A DNA stretch of 64,000 bases, from the NCBI GenBank assembly GCA_001464455.1, contig LNEI01000025.1, forward strand, positions 1 through 64,000, given 5' to 3'. Shown here one piece after another: positions 41,642 through 51,415 of the stretch (the first letter of the stretch is position 1; every line of letters begins with the position of its first letter). The stretch is from Acidobacteria bacterium Ga0077534. GTDB taxonomy: Bacteria; Acidobacteriota; Blastocatellia; Pyrinomonadales; Pyrinomonadaceae. The position numbers and the translations under genes were made by a program. The notes below the pieces were generated by a model. That model searched no databases and had not been told where the DNA came from. It was given only the letters and a program-made list of their open reading frames with translations.

Positions 41642-42282
41642 TTTTTCTCTAGAAGGAAGATGGTCTTGGACCACGAGATCGGTTCGGTTATCGGGAATTC
41701 GTGATTTCCGACAATGTTGAAATATCGCGTCGAAGCCTCGCGGACGCTGGCGAGTGGATGGATCTTGAAGTTGTAGAGCAGCTCGAGGACGGAGCCAACT
41801 ACGGACGGCTTGACCGGTAAGAAAACGAGAGGTGCTCCTTTCTTTAAGACTCGGGCTGCCTCACGAAGCCCGTCGTCGAGCGGCGTATACTCTAGCACTC
41901 CGCACATCAGCAGCAGGTCGAAAGTGTCGTCGGCAAACGGCATGGTAAGAACGTTACCCTGCACGAAATCAGTTTGCTTCGAAAAGACATTGCGTTTTTT
42001 GAGACTGTCGCGGGCCACCTTCAACGAGTTGACCGACAAGTCGAGCGAAACGACGCGGCGAGATTCCAGACCACAGTCATGAAAGGCGTTCGTTACAATG
42101 CCCGTTCCGCTCCCGGCGTCGAGTACGAGCGAATCCGCATCAAGCTTAAGGTCTAACGAGCGAAGATACTTCGCAACGGAGGCCCGGTAACCGTTCACCT
42201 TCATCGCCAGATTTTGGACATCGGCAATGCGATCATAGAGGCCTCGCGGGTTCGTTTTTAAGGGTTTGCCGTTCTTCGGCAT
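41638..42282 (-). CDS. Class I SAM-dependent methyltransferase
   Basis: 214 residues. Motif I is LVLDAGSGTGIVTNAF near residue 55; VVSLDLSVNSLKVA is motif II; FDLLLMCGVLEYTPLDDGLREAARVLKKGAPLVF, shown in family pattern, marks the post-motifs. The acceptor is unknown; UbiE-like quinone or lipid methylation would fit the GDPD neighbour. Starts 7 nt after the TlpA-like gene stop, and its own stop overlaps the next start by four nt, so the three genes form an operon. Confidence 0.85.
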   Translation of the reverse strand: MPKNGKPLKTNPRGLYDRIADVQNLAMKVNGYRASVAKYLRSLDLKLDADSLVLDAGSGTGIVTNAFHDCGLESRRVVSLDLSVNSLKVARDSLKKRNVFSKQTDFVQGNVLTMPFADDTFDLLLMCGVLEYTPLDDGLREAARVLKKGAPLVFLPVKPSVVGSVLELLYNFKIHPLASVREASTRYFNIVGNHEFPITEPISWSKTIFLLEKK

Positions 42283-42289
42283 CGTCGAT

Positions 42290-43711
42290 CTATTTTTCTG
42301 CTAAGAGTTTTACGATCATCTCGCGCATCTGTTCCAATCGCGCTTTGCTCGTTCCGGTTTCAATGTAACGTATCACGCCTTTTCTGTCGATCAAAACCGC
42401 TGTCGGGAGGGAAGTCGCGTCAAACATATCTTGGGTCTTACGGTCTTTCATAACAACGATATCGTAAGGCAAACGTTCTTTTTCGCGAAACCGCCTGAGG
42501 AACGCCAACTCATTCTGTTGATCGGCTGGAGCGCCGTTAAGCTCGCCATAATATCTTGTGAGGCCTAGTATTTCGAGGCCCTGGTCTTTGAAATCGTTGT
42601 GCCACTCGGAAAGTGCGGGAAAAGCGTCGAAACACGGCCCGCACCAGATCGCCCAAAAATCTAAAAGCACGACCTTGCCGCGAAGGTCGGCCATGGTTTT
42701 GGGGCTACCAGGAAACCAATGGTCCGCAGGGGGAAGATTGGGGGCGACGCTGCCCAGTAGCAGATAATGTTTCTCTCGTCGCTTCAGCCGCGAGATCACG
42801 TCATTTTCGGCTGCTTTATTACTAAAGTCACGCCCCGCACTTTCGATCGATGCGGTGTAAAACGCGGACGCCGTAGATTTTCTGCCGGTTTCGATGAGGT
42901 ACTTCATCTTTTGGTCGACGGCGTAGTAGTAGAAGCTGGGCGATCCGACATCGGCGGCCGTGGCACGCATATCATCGAGAGCCTCGTCAGCCTTTTTCTG
43001 ATCGGGCAGGTCGCGATAGGCCTCGTAGACTAACATCGCCGCATCGTGTATCTCCTCAAGCCCACGGGCTCTCGATGAGGCATCTTTCAGGAGGGATTTT
43101 GAAGCTGCGTAACCTGCATCGGCGTGCGGGGCCATTCGTTTGAAGTCGCCTGCGGCCTTGTACGCCTTCGCCATTTCGCCGCCCATACGCGAACGCTCGG
43201 TCATCTTGGTCGGTTCGCTTTTGAGGTATTGGGCCAACAAGGCCTCGGCCTCATCGAACTTCTTTTGCTTTGCGTAGACGACGACCAACACAGAACGAGC
43301 CGTCTGCCGGCGTGCAGGATCGGATTCGCTGCCTGTCACAAAGAGTTGCAAAGCAGCGGCGGTTCCCTCGAGATTCTCGGCGATCCAGTGAAGCATCCCG
43401 AGGTAGTATTGGTCCGCGGCAGAAAGATCTTTTCGCTGAACGGCTATCGCCGCATAGCGAGCTGCCAACTGGCGTTGCTCGAGCTTTACACGGTTGAATG
43501 TGCCCTGATCGAAGGGCACGCGTTTCGAGTCAAATTCATCTGCCTTGGTCCGGATGTAACCGTTGACCTCGTCGAACATCTGCTTGACCGAGACCTCGGA
43601 TGAGGCCGACCCTGCGGCTGTTGGCAACTCCGCACGCGACGATCGGCCCGACTGGCCCGAGATTGGAATGGCGAGCAGGAATACGAGTAGAAGATATGAG
43701 TGCTTCAGCAT
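42290..43711 (-). CDS. TlpA-like thioredoxin-fold protein with helical repeat domain
   Basis: 473 residues with a signal peptide (YLLLVFLLAIPISG, QSG). Residues 40-300 are helical, TPR-like (YYLGMLHWIAENLEGTAAAL; AEALLAQYLKSEPT). The C-terminal 150 residues are a redoxin/TlpA domain: LRGKVVLLDFWAIWCGPCFD with the active WCGPC near residue 352, LEILGLTRYYGE, the cis-Pro loop TSLPTAVLID. Likely a periplasmic thiol-disulfide reductase with a protein-binding N-part. Directly after the signal comes a Ser/Ala-rich stretch. Confidence 0.9.
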   Translation of the reverse strand: MLKHSYLLLVFLLAIPISGQSGRSSRAELPTAAGSASSEVSVKQMFDEVNGYIRTKADEFDSKRVPFDQGTFNRVKLEQRQLAARYAAIAVQRKDLSAADQYYLGMLHWIAENLEGTAAALQLFVTGSESDPARRQTARSVLVVVYAKQKKFDEAEALLAQYLKSEPTKMTERSRMGGEMAKAYKAAGDFKRMAPHADAGYAASKSLLKDASSRARGLEEIHDAAMLVYEAYRDLPDQKKADEALDDMRATAADVGSPSFYYYAVDQKMKYLIETGRKSTASAFYTASIESAGRDFSNKAAENDVISRLKRREKHYLLLGSVAPNLPPADHWFPGSPKTMADLRGKVVLLDFWAIWCGPCFDAFPALSEWHNDFKDQGLEILGLTRYYGELNGAPADQQNELAFLRRFREKERLPYDIVVMKDRKTQDMFDATSLPTAVLIDRKGVIRYIETGTSKARLEQMREMIVKLLAEK

Positions 43712-43723
43712 ACTGCAATACGA

Positions 43724-44854
43724 TCAAATACCGGATACGACACTCCGCAACTTAAATCGGTCGGGACTGTAAGCCGGAGCGGGAGATATACCATTCAGCA
43801 AACTATTGGCGATGCACCTGGCAGTGATCGGTGCAAGCAGAATGCCGTTTCGATAGTGTGCCGTGGCGATTGTGAGACCGTCGATCGCGTCCAAGTGTCC
43901 GATTATCGGCAATCCGTCAAAGGCAAATGGACGAAGTCCTGACCAGTTATCTATCGTCGGCAAGCCCGAGGTGGTCGGAGCTATCTCGTTGGACATGGCT
44001 CGTAACGCCGCAACTGCACTGTCTGTCGTAGAACTATCGTATCCCACTCGCTCTGAGGTCGAACCTGCCAGGATGCGGCCGTCCAACCGTGGAACCAAAT
44101 AGCCTCTCGGACTGTAGATGACGCTCTGAAAAAGCCTCTTCGCCGTCTTAATAACCGCTATTTGTCCTCGTACCGGTTCGACCGAAAACGGCATATCAGC
44201 GACGCCCATTTTGATGAGTGAGGTCCAAGCTCCGGTTGTAAGGATAGTTTGGTCGGCTTGGAAACGCTGATCGAGAGATTCTGCTCCGGTCACTCTGCCG
44301 TCTTCCACGTTCAGGCGATCGATCTGTGTATTTTCGACGATCTTTACGCCACGGATTTCGGCACTTCGTCTAAGAGCCGCTATAAGTTTTCGGTTTTCGA
44401 CCTGCCAGTCATTTAGAAAAAAAAGAGCGTCGCGCACATCTGGCGACATGAAGGGTTCTCGGCGGCGGGCTTCCTCAGCCGAAAGGTGTTCGACTGGCAG
44501 GCCGATCCCTCGCTGGCATTCGAACCGTTCGCGAAGCTTCTGTGAGTCGCGTTCGCTAAACGCAAGACTAAGCGTCCCTGTTTGATCGAGTTCTGCATCT
44601 ATGCCGGTCTCGGCAAGCAGATCCTCGACAAACTGTGGATACATGTCACGTGACTCACAGCATAGGCGGAAAAACGAATCATATTTGTCAGCTTCAGCCT
44701 GAGGCCCAAGCATGCCGGCTGCCGCCCACGATGACTCCAAACCGGGAGTGCCCCGTTCCAAAAGGATTACATCACGCACACCACGAAGCCGTAGTTCGCG
44801 AGCTAACGTAAACCCGATAATGCCGCCCCCAATGATCAATACTTCTGAACTCAT
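43724..44854 (-). CDS. thiO: Glycine oxidase ThiO (FAD-dependent)
   Basis: 376 residues from ATG 44854 (MSSEVLIIGGG); an upstream reading from 44911 has no support. Oxidises glycine to iminoglyoxylate for the thiazole of thiamine (or other small amines in DAO relatives). The N-terminal FAD site is VLIIGGGIIGFTLARELRLRG, followed by LERGTPGLESSWAAAGML (the SSWAAAGML motif of ThiO) and late GLRPFAFDGLPIIG. Thiamine link is consistent with thiC 20 kb away. No TPP riboswitch is visible before this copy. Confidence 0.85.
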   Translation of the reverse strand: MSSEVLIIGGGIIGFTLARELRLRGVRDVILLERGTPGLESSWAAAGMLGPQAEADKYDSFFRLCCESRDMYPQFVEDLLAETGIDAELDQTGTLSLAFSERDSQKLRERFECQRGIGLPVEHLSAEEARRREPFMSPDVRDALFFLNDWQVENRKLIAALRRSAEIRGVKIVENTQIDRLNVEDGRVTGAESLDQRFQADQTILTTGAWTSLIKMGVADMPFSVEPVRGQIAVIKTAKRLFQSVIYSPRGYLVPRLDGRILAGSTSERVGYDSSTTDSAVAALRAMSNEIAPTTSGLPTIDNWSGLRPFAFDGLPIIGHLDAIDGLTIATAHYRNGILLAPITARCIANSLLNGISPAPAYSPDRFKLRSVVSGI

Positions 44855-45023
44855 CTCAATGCATACGATTATAACAATATTCCCGTGCTCCAAGCTCACA
44901 TGAGCGATCACGACCGTTTTTCGGTCAGGCTGACCGGTCAGATCAAGTCACGCTGACTGAAATACAGGCATAAGAAAACGGTGCAACCCCGCTAAATATC
45001 TTAAATACATATAGTTAACCTAT

Positions 45024-45039
45024 TGGCACGCTCATTGAA
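45024..45039 (+). promoter_or_regulatory. Candidate sigma-54 promoter before the subtilase
   Basis: TGGCACG-CTCA-TTGAA matches the -24/-12 consensus (TGGCACG-N4-TTGCW) except for the -12 C. Spacing is right, and the expected start is about 55-60 nt before the gene's ATG. One short motif, so tentative. Confidence 0.35.
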
Positions 45040-45108
45040 TAGAAAGCGGCGAAGCGGCTTATTGCGCCACTTCTATTTTGAGTCCCCACTTTTAGAGGAG
45101 CATTGGAA

Positions 45109-47721
45109 ATGAAGATATCAATTTTCGGTTTTACGGCGACAAGGAAACTCGCGGCTATCGCGATCCTTGCCTCGTTCGTTTTTTCGAATGCCCTGGTCAT
45201 TGGCCAGGTCCGTTCCGAAAAGATCCAAATCGCATCGACTGCGACCGCGAAATATACCACTAATTTGACGCAGCTTGGCCGTGAAGGAAGATTGCGTGCA
45301 AACCTAAGCTTTGAAGCCGAGACGATGCGTCTCGTCAAGGCGTTAGCAGAACGTGGGGTTCGTCAGCCCGTCATCGTCGATCAGGATAAAGCAGTTCAGC
45401 AAGCCATCGTTGAGCAGGCAGCGATCCGCATCGCAAAAGGTACCGTGCCGGGAACCCTCGCGAACAAGACCATCCTAAAGCTGGAAACTGAGACTCTCTT
45501 TTCCAACGCTCGCACGCCTGCCGAAGCCGCAACCGTTGTTAATTCGATAATTAATGAAGTCGTTGCTTCGAATGGCCAGACGATACTGTTCATCGATGAA
45601 ATGACAAATCTCATTGGTGCAACGTCAGTCAAGAATAACCTTTTTAACGCGGTCACTGAAGGGAAGATCGTAATGATCGGCGGCAGTTCAGCTGCGGATT
45701 ATGACGAGCGGATCAATTCCGATGCTTCAATCGCTGGATTCTTCGCAGGCATACTTGTACATGATCGCAATTCGGCAACGGCTTCCAATACAGAGGAAAC
45801 CGCCAGCCGCGGCGGATATCAGGGTGATAACGTTTCGCCGGACCTGCGGGAAATGATGAAGCAGGATCCGACCGGTAAAAAGCGTGTAGACGTCATCATC
45901 CAAGCGAAAGATGCCGATAACGCAGGTCTTCGACAGCTAATGGCAAGCGGGCAGGCACGTGTTTCCGACAGGATCGGCAATAGCGAAACTCTGGTCGTCA
46001 ACCTACCGCTTTCAGCTCTCGAGGCACTCTCAACAAGTGGCCTGATCAACTATATTTCGCCTGATCGCGAGCTCAGGGTAACCGGTCATATCGAAGAAAC
46101 GACCGGCGCCATTGCGATGCGCTCTCAGCCGTCGATGAACGGTCGTCCGGCCTATACGCTGGATGGGAACGGTGTCGGTGTTGCCGTTGTGGACTCGGGT
46201 ATTCAGAAGAACCACAAGGGCTTCAAGACGAATGGTTCAGGTTCGTCTCGAATTGTCGCGAATGTAAACTTCACGACGTCTGATATGAACGCGACCACCG
46301 ACAACTACGGTCATGGAACACATGTCGCCGGCTTGGCGGCAGGTGCAGCAAGCGCTCGCTCGAATGGTTACAGAGGAGTGGCACCAAACTCGAAGCTCAT
46401 TAGTGTCAAGGTCCTCGGTTCAAACGGTGAGGGCAACACGTCGTCTCTCCTTAACGGCCTTGACTGGATACTGAACAACGCCGGAACCTACGACATCAAG
46501 GTTGTTAACCTGAGCCTAGGCACGACGGCCATCGATTCCTACATGAATGATCCGATCTGTTTGAAGGTCAAGCAGCTCGTCGAATCGGGCATTGTCGTCA
46601 TAGCGGCCGCGGGAAACCTTGGCAAATCGGCGACCGGCGGAAAAGCCTACGGCCGTATTCATTCGCCAGGCAACAGCCCATACGCGATAACGGTCGGGGC
46701 TACAAACAGCTATGGGACGGATTCGCCGGCAGATGATACGATCACATCGTTCAGCTCACGCGGGCCAACACGCAGCTTCTTTACCACTTCGAACGGAATG
46801 CGCGTTTATGACAACCTCATCAAGCCAGACATTGTCGCTCCGGGAAACCGTCTTGTTTCCTACAAAGCGGTTGGAAACACGATGTCGATGAACAATCCAT
46901 CGCTTGATGTAGCTCCTGTTGGTGGAGAGACAACGGATGATGCTCTGATGTATATGAGCGGCACGTCGATGTCGGCTCCGGTCGTTGCTGGTGCAGCAGC
47001 CCTTCTGATGCAGGTCAATCCGAACCTGACCCCTGGGATGGTCAAGATGATCCTCCAGTACACCGCTCAGCCTGTCGCGGGCGCAAACACCTTCGAGCAG
47101 GGCGCCGGTCAGCTTAACCTTGAGGGCGCGGTTCGCCTCGCTCGTTCACTTAGGACGGACGTACAGTTCGATAACCTTAACAAAGGCAGTTCGATGGTAC
47201 CTTCAGGCTGGTCGATGCCTTCTACAACATCGAGCATCGGTGGCTCTTCGTTTGACTGGGCACAGCTCATCACAGGAGACCACACGTTCATGACTGGCCA
47301 GAATCTCGTGTCGAAGTTCCAGAACGTATATAAAACCTCAAATACGTTTGGCCAGGGAGTCACTTTCTCCTCAGGAGCGTTCAACCTCACCGGTGCTGGT
47401 ATGTTCACGACCGGCTTGACCGTTAACCGAACCGTTACGACCAGTAATGGTGGTTCGATGGGTAGCGGCTCAATATGGCTGACCTACGGCGTGCTCGTTG
47501 GCGACGGCGTTCTTGTCGGGGATGGCGTGCTGGTAGGTGACGGCGTACTGGTCGGAGATGGTGTGCTTGTCGGCGATGGAGTACTTGTCGGTGACGGCGT
47601 GCTTGTTGGCGATGGCGTACTTGTCGGTGACGGAGTTCTCGTCGGCGATGGTGTGCTTGTCGGGGATGGCGTGCTGATCGGTGATAGTGCTCTTGGCGAC
47701 GATACACCGTCAATGCAGTAG
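45109..47721 (+). CDS. Secreted S8 (subtilisin-like) protease with ClpB-like pseudo-ATPase N-domain
   Basis: 870 residues from ATG 45109 with GAGGAG 8 nt upstream. Signal peptide ([20 protein letters not shown]). Residues about 45-220 align with the AAA+ D1 domain of ClpB/Clp[36 protein letters not shown] (degenerate Walker A), [30 protein letters not shown] (Walker B kept). An I9-like propeptide follows at 255-325 ([18 protein letters not shown]). The S8 triad is Asp in VAVVDSGIQ (about 361), His in YGHGTHVAG (about 401) and Ser in [12 protein letters not shown] (about 618). After residue 680 comes a Ser/Gly-rich region and 11 tandem VLVGDG-type hexapeptides (47491-47688). Extracellular or surface protease; substrate unknown. 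Confidence 0.9.
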   Translation: MKISIFGFTATRKLAAIAILASFVFSNALVIGQVRSEKIQIASTATAKYTTNLTQLGREGRLRANLSFEAETMRLVKALAERGVRQPVIVDQDKAVQQAIVEQAAIRIAKGTVPGTLANKTILKLETETLFSNARTPAEAATVVNSIINEVVASNGQTILFIDEMTNLIGATSVKNNLFNAVTEGKIVMIGGSSAADYDERINSDASIAGFFAGILVHDRNSATASNTEETASRGGYQGDNVSPDLREMMKQDPTGKKRVDVIIQAKDADNAGLRQLMASGQARVSDRIGNSETLVVNLPLSALEALSTSGLINYISPDRELRVTGHIEETTGAIAMRSQPSMNGRPAYTLDGNGVGVAVVDSGIQKNHKGFKTNGSGSSRIVANVNFTTSDMNATTDNYGHGTHVAGLAAGAASARSNGYRGVAPNSKLISVKVLGSNGEGNTSSLLNGLDWILNNAGTYDIKVVNLSLGTTAIDSYMNDPICLKVKQLVESGIVVIAAAGNLGKSATGGKAYGRIHSPGNSPYAITVGATNSYGTDSPADDTITSFSSRGPTRSFFTTSNGMRVYDNLIKPDIVAPGNRLVSYKAVGNTMSMNNPSLDVAPVGGETTDDALMYMSGTSMSAPVVAGAAALLMQVNPNLTPGMVKMILQYTAQPVAGANTFEQGAGQLNLEGAVRLARSLRTDVQFDNLNKGSSMVPSGWSMPSTTSSIGGSSFDWAQLITGDHTFMTGQNLVSKFQNVYKTSNTFGQGVTFSSGAFNLTGAGMFTTGLTVNRTVTTSNGGSMGSGSIWLTYGVLVGDGVLVGDGVLVGDGVLVGDGVLVGDGVLVGDGVLVGDGVLVGDGVLVGDGVLVGDGVLIGDSALGDDTPSMQ
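47491..47688 (+). repeat. Eleven 18-bp coding repeats (VLVGDG)
   Basis: Ten VLVGDG and a final VLIGDS unit in the subtilase C-terminus. Units differ at many third codon positions (GTGCTC, GTTCTT, GTGCTG, GTACTG for VL) but not in protein sequence. Confidence 0.95.
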
Positions 47722-47771
47722 CTCTAATTACAACTACTAACCACATATTAATTGTAAAAAGGAGAAAAAAC

Positions 47772-48677
47772 ATGCTGCAGATAAATGCCAACACACCACA
47801 GGTGCGCGAATACGGCGTCGTACCTTACATGGCGTTCACGGCTGATGTACAAAGAGTCAGTGAACTTGATCAAGAGAATACAGCAGAAGTTTTGGGATTC
47901 CTCAGTGTAAGGCCGGTACATACAGTTGTAATGACCAGCTTTATAAATGACAACGGCATCGTAAGCGAACTCAACCGAGGTAAGTTCTTCGGCTATAGAA
48001 ATAGTCAAGGAGTGCTTGAGGGAGTAGCCTTGATCGGACATTCGACTCTGGTCGAAGCCCGAACCGAAGCCGCCGTCCGGGCGCTTGCAATGATCGCAAG
48101 AAACTCCGAAACGCCGATCCACCTGATCATGTCAAGTGGTGATGCTGCTCAAACCTTCTGGAACTACCTTAGCAATGGGTTAAGTCAGCCACGGTTAACC
48201 TGCGTCGAGAGACTGTTCGAAGCTGCCTTTCCATTCATGGTTCAGGGCACGGACACAGGACTCCGACTAGCAGAAGCCGGCGAACTGATCGCCGTCGCGG
48301 AAGCTCAAGCTGAGGTTGCATTCATTGAATCTGGTGTCGACCCGATGCTGAAGGATCGTGAAGGCTTCCTACGCCGCGTAGCACGCAGGATAGAACAAGG
48401 CCGCATCTTTGTAGTCTTTGACGGTGACAAGCTTGTATTTAAGGCTGACATCATCGCTGAGACCGAGGATGTTGCCTATCTCGAAGGCGTCTATGTCGGA
48501 GCTGAGTATCGCGGAAAAGGTATCGGCCCTAAGTGCCTCTCGGCAATGACGGTTGAACTGCTCTCGCGAGTCTCGAACGTCTGCTTGCTTAGCAATGTCG
48601 ACTTTTCGTCTGCACACCGCAGTTTCGAAAAGGCTGGATTCCGCAGTTCGGATGAGTGCACGACACTATTTGTTTAA
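47772..48677 (+). CDS. GNAT family N-acetyltransferase
   Basis: 301 residues, AAGGAG before ATG. The C-terminal half is a GNAT fold: the acetyl-CoA loop in VYVGAEYRGKGIGPKCLSAM (RGKGIG at about 240), then VCLLSNVDFSSAHRSFEKAG, an Asn/Ser-containing end motif. The N-terminal 130 residues (ENTAEVLGFLSVRPVHTVVM; YRNSQGVLEGVALIGH) look like the second, degenerate GNAT half in two-domain members. 50 nt downstream of the subtilase, same strand; a shared transcript is likely. Acceptor unknown. Confidence 0.85.
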   Translation: MLQINANTPQVREYGVVPYMAFTADVQRVSELDQENTAEVLGFLSVRPVHTVVMTSFINDNGIVSELNRGKFFGYRNSQGVLEGVALIGHSTLVEARTEAAVRALAMIARNSETPIHLIMSSGDAAQTFWNYLSNGLSQPRLTCVERLFEAAFPFMVQGTDTGLRLAEAGELIAVAEAQAEVAFIESGVDPMLKDREGFLRRVARRIEQGRIFVVFDGDKLVFKADIIAETEDVAYLEGVYVGAEYRGKGIGPKCLSAMTVELLSRVSNVCLLSNVDFSSAHRSFEKAGFRSSDECTTLFV

Positions 48678-48720
48678 TAAAAATAAACGGTAGACAAAAA
48701 TGTTAGGCTAGTTCATAATT

Positions 48721-48746
48721 GGGAAGGCTCGGATACCGGCCTTCCC
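48721..48746 (+). terminator. Possible terminator after the GNAT gene
   Basis: GGGAAGGC and GCCTTCCC pair (8 bp) around a 10-nt loop, followed by ATTTGCTATTCTTT. T-content is modest. Confidence 0.6.
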
Positions 48747-48859
48747 ATTTGCTATTCTTTAAATTAGCCGTTCTCTCATCATTCCGCACCACCCGTTGAA
48801 AGCCTCCCCATCACTTAAGCGATCTCGACCTCGATCGTGATCACATAAGGCTTCAAACA

Positions 48860-51367
48860 ATGGATCGAACCAAAATCTCAAACAGATATATGGCGACGGT
48901 GATCGTCGCGGGCATAGCGTGTGTGCTTTTTGCGCTCGCCAATGTCCGCTTCGCATCGGCCGACATATATCTTGTTGTTCTGGCCGTATTTACGGTTGGT
49001 ATTGGTTCGAGAATGACGATTCAGATACCGCGATTCAAATCGCATATTTCTGTTTCCGACATCTTTATCTTCCTCGCACTACTCGTCTATGGTGGCGAGT
49101 ACGCAGTGATACTGGCGGCAGTCGAAGCAACAGCATCCTCATGGAGATTCTGCAACCGCAAGATAACGGTATTTTTCAATGCCGCAACGATGGCGATATC
49201 GACGAGCGCCGTGGTTATCGTCCTTAAGGCCTTTGGGCTATACACGGAGGAGCATCTTCATGGTCACGGTGAAAATACATCGGCTTTTATCATCGTCCTA
49301 TCCTTGGTTGCTCTGACGCAGTTTATTGTCAATACATCTCTTGCCTCAATCCATGATTCTCTGAAAGCCGGTATAAATCTTTGGGAAACTTGGAAGACAA
49401 AGTACATCTGGACATTTTTTTCCTATTTTGTTGGGGCGGCGAGTGCGGGCTTGCTGGTGCAGGTCGCCGACGCAGTTGGAATAGCCATCCTTTTGGCCAC
49501 GTTCCCCGTGATCATTTTCGTCTTCCTTTCGTATCGGATGTATCTCAAAAATGTTGAGATCTCGATGCAGCAGGCCGAGCAGGCTGAGCAATACGCGAAG
49601 ATAATGGAAGAACAGTCGGAAGCACTGCGTGAATCTGAAGAGCGGTTTCGCAGTGCATTTGATTACGCTCCGATCGGGATCGGGCTGGTCTCGCCAAGCG
49701 GCATGTGGCTGAAAGCTAATCGTGCACTGACTGAGATCCTCGGCTACACCGAGGAGGACCTTCTGACGACTGACTTTCAATCCATTACGCTTCCCGAAGA
49801 CCTCGGCCTTACGCTTGTCAAGGTCCATGAAACTCTTGCAGGAAAGATCGCGAACTGCCAAATGGAGCAGCGCTACGTTCACAAGACCGGGCGAACCGTT
49901 TGGACGTCGTGGAGCGTGTCGGCAGCCAACGAAACTCAGGCGAAACAGCCAAATCTTATATTTCAGATCCAGGATATTACCGACAAGAAACGAGCCGAGG
50001 AAAAACTTCAGCATGATGCGACGCATGACGCCTTGACCGGTTTGCCGAATCGCCTGCTTTTTATGACCAGTCTCGACCGTGCTCTTGAACGGCGAAGGCT
50101 CGCGGACGAGTATCGTGTCAGCGTCCTCTTCATTGATCTTGACCGGTTCAAGTATGTAAACGACAGCCTTGGGCACATCATTGGCGATGAACTGCTGAAA
50201 GAGATAGCCATTCGACTTCGCGACTGCCTGCGGCCGTCGGATCTCGTCGCACGCCTTGGAGGGGATGAATTCACGATACTCGTTGAGGGAAATTACGAAG
50301 CATCTGAGGTTACGCGGATAGCCTCTCGGATCCAAAAGAAGTTCAGCATTCCATTCGATCTGCGCGGCCACGAGGTCTATAGTTCTGCGAGTATCGGGAT
50401 CCTTCACGCGACGGAAAAACACTATGCATCCGAGGATGTGATGCGTGATGCCGATACCGCTATGTATCAAGCAAAGCGAGCGGGCAAGGCCAGGCATGAG
50501 GTTTTCGACGAGAAAATGCATAGTGCTGCTAAAGAGATCCTCCGGCTCGAAACCGATCTCCGCCGCGCCGTCGAGCGTGAAGAGATACAGGTTTACTATC
50601 AGCCCATCTACACGCTGCAGACCGGCGAGATCGAGTGCTTTGAGTCGCTCGCCCGTTGGGACCATCCTGAACTCGGCAAGATCGCTCCTTCAAAGTTCAT
50701 CCCGCTCGCCGAGGAGATCGGGCTCATTGACCGTCTGTGCGAACAGATCCTACGACGGGCCTGTGTCGAGATCGGCTCGCTGCAAAATCGCAGCACCGAT
50801 CTGAGAAACTATTCGGTGAGCGTAAACCTCTCTTGCCGGCAGTTTAGCCAGAGCAATCTCGTCCAGCGAATCGAAGACATTCTCGACGAAACCCAGTTTT
50901 CACCGCGAAGGCTGAAACTCGAGATCACTGAATCGGTCTTTTTCGAGCATCAGGACCGAGCCGTCGTGATGCTCAATCAGCTGAGGGAGAGCGGTATCGA
51001 GATCAATATCGACGATTTCGGCACGGGCTACTCAAATCTCGGTTATCTGAAAAAACTGCCCATCTCTGCCCTCAAAGTAGACCGCTCATTCGTCTCGATG
51101 ATCGATTCCCAGGGGAATAACGACGAGATCGTCAGAGCGATCATCAACCTTTCGCGCACGCTTGGGCTCAAAGTCGTTGCAGAAGGCGTCGAGACCGAGA
51201 CCCAGCGCGACCTTCTCAAAGAACTGGAGTGCGAGGGCGGCCAGGGATTTTTCTTCGCACGACCAATGGGCTTTGACGATCTGAAAGCATTTCTCCAACA
51301 GCCTCCGCCATTATCAGTTGTTAAGCCCGGCTACGACGACGTTTCGACGATCCAGCAGCTTCAGTAA
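48860..51367 (+). CDS. Membrane-bound diguanylate cyclase/phosphodiesterase (PAS-GGDEF-EAL)
   Basis: 835 residues. Makes or breaks down cyclic di-GMP. Eight or so membrane segments at 1-225 (VIVAGIACVLFALANV; IFLALLVYGGEYAVILAA; LLATFPVIIFVFLSYRMYL) form a MASE-like sensor, then a coiled coil (QQAEQAEQYAKIMEEQSEAL) and a PAS domain at about 255-375. GGDEF domain: ARLGGDEFTIL near 466, active-site signature intact, but the I-site RxxD position is not clear. EAL domain: motif reads ESLARW near 594 instead of EAL, with KLEITES, DDFGTGYS, LKVDRSFV and AEGVET conserved. Either activity is possible; dual-domain enzymes often use one. Confidence 0.93.
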   Translation: MDRTKISNRYMATVIVAGIACVLFALANVRFASADIYLVVLAVFTVGIGSRMTIQIPRFKSHISVSDIFIFLALLVYGGEYAVILAAVEATASSWRFCNRKITVFFNAATMAISTSAVVIVLKAFGLYTEEHLHGHGENTSAFIIVLSLVALTQFIVNTSLASIHDSLKAGINLWETWKTKYIWTFFSYFVGAASAGLLVQVADAVGIAILLATFPVIIFVFLSYRMYLKNVEISMQQAEQAEQYAKIMEEQSEALRESEERFRSAFDYAPIGIGLVSPSGMWLKANRALTEILGYTEEDLLTTDFQSITLPEDLGLTLVKVHETLAGKIANCQMEQRYVHKTGRTVWTSWSVSAANETQAKQPNLIFQIQDITDKKRAEEKLQHDATHDALTGLPNRLLFMTSLDRALERRRLADEYRVSVLFIDLDRFKYVNDSLGHIIGDELLKEIAIRLRDCLRPSDLVARLGGDEFTILVEGNYEASEVTRIASRIQKKFSIPFDLRGHEVYSSASIGILHATEKHYASEDVMRDADTAMYQAKRAGKARHEVFDEKMHSAAKEILRLETDLRRAVEREEIQVYYQPIYTLQTGEIECFESLARWDHPELGKIAPSKFIPLAEEIGLIDRLCEQILRRACVEIGSLQNRSTDLRNYSVSVNLSCRQFSQSNLVQRIEDILDETQFSPRRLKLEITESVFFEHQDRAVVMLNQLRESGIEINIDDFGTGYSNLGYLKKLPISALKVDRSFVSMIDSQGNNDEIVRAIINLSRTLGLKVVAEGVETETQRDLLKELECEGGQGFFFARPMGFDDLKAFLQQPPPLSVVKPGYDDVSTIQQLQ

Positions 51368-51415
51368 TCTCGGCTGTTGACGAAAGACGCCTCAAGGTGA
51401 ACAATTGTTCACTAG

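Noticed and set aside
47435-47794. Minus-strand ORF rich in RRHRQ repeats
   Set aside because: It is the antisense of the VLVGDG coding repeats.
49346-50665. Long minus-strand ORF of 439 codons
   Set aside because: Antisense to the GGDEF/EAL gene, with no domain pattern.
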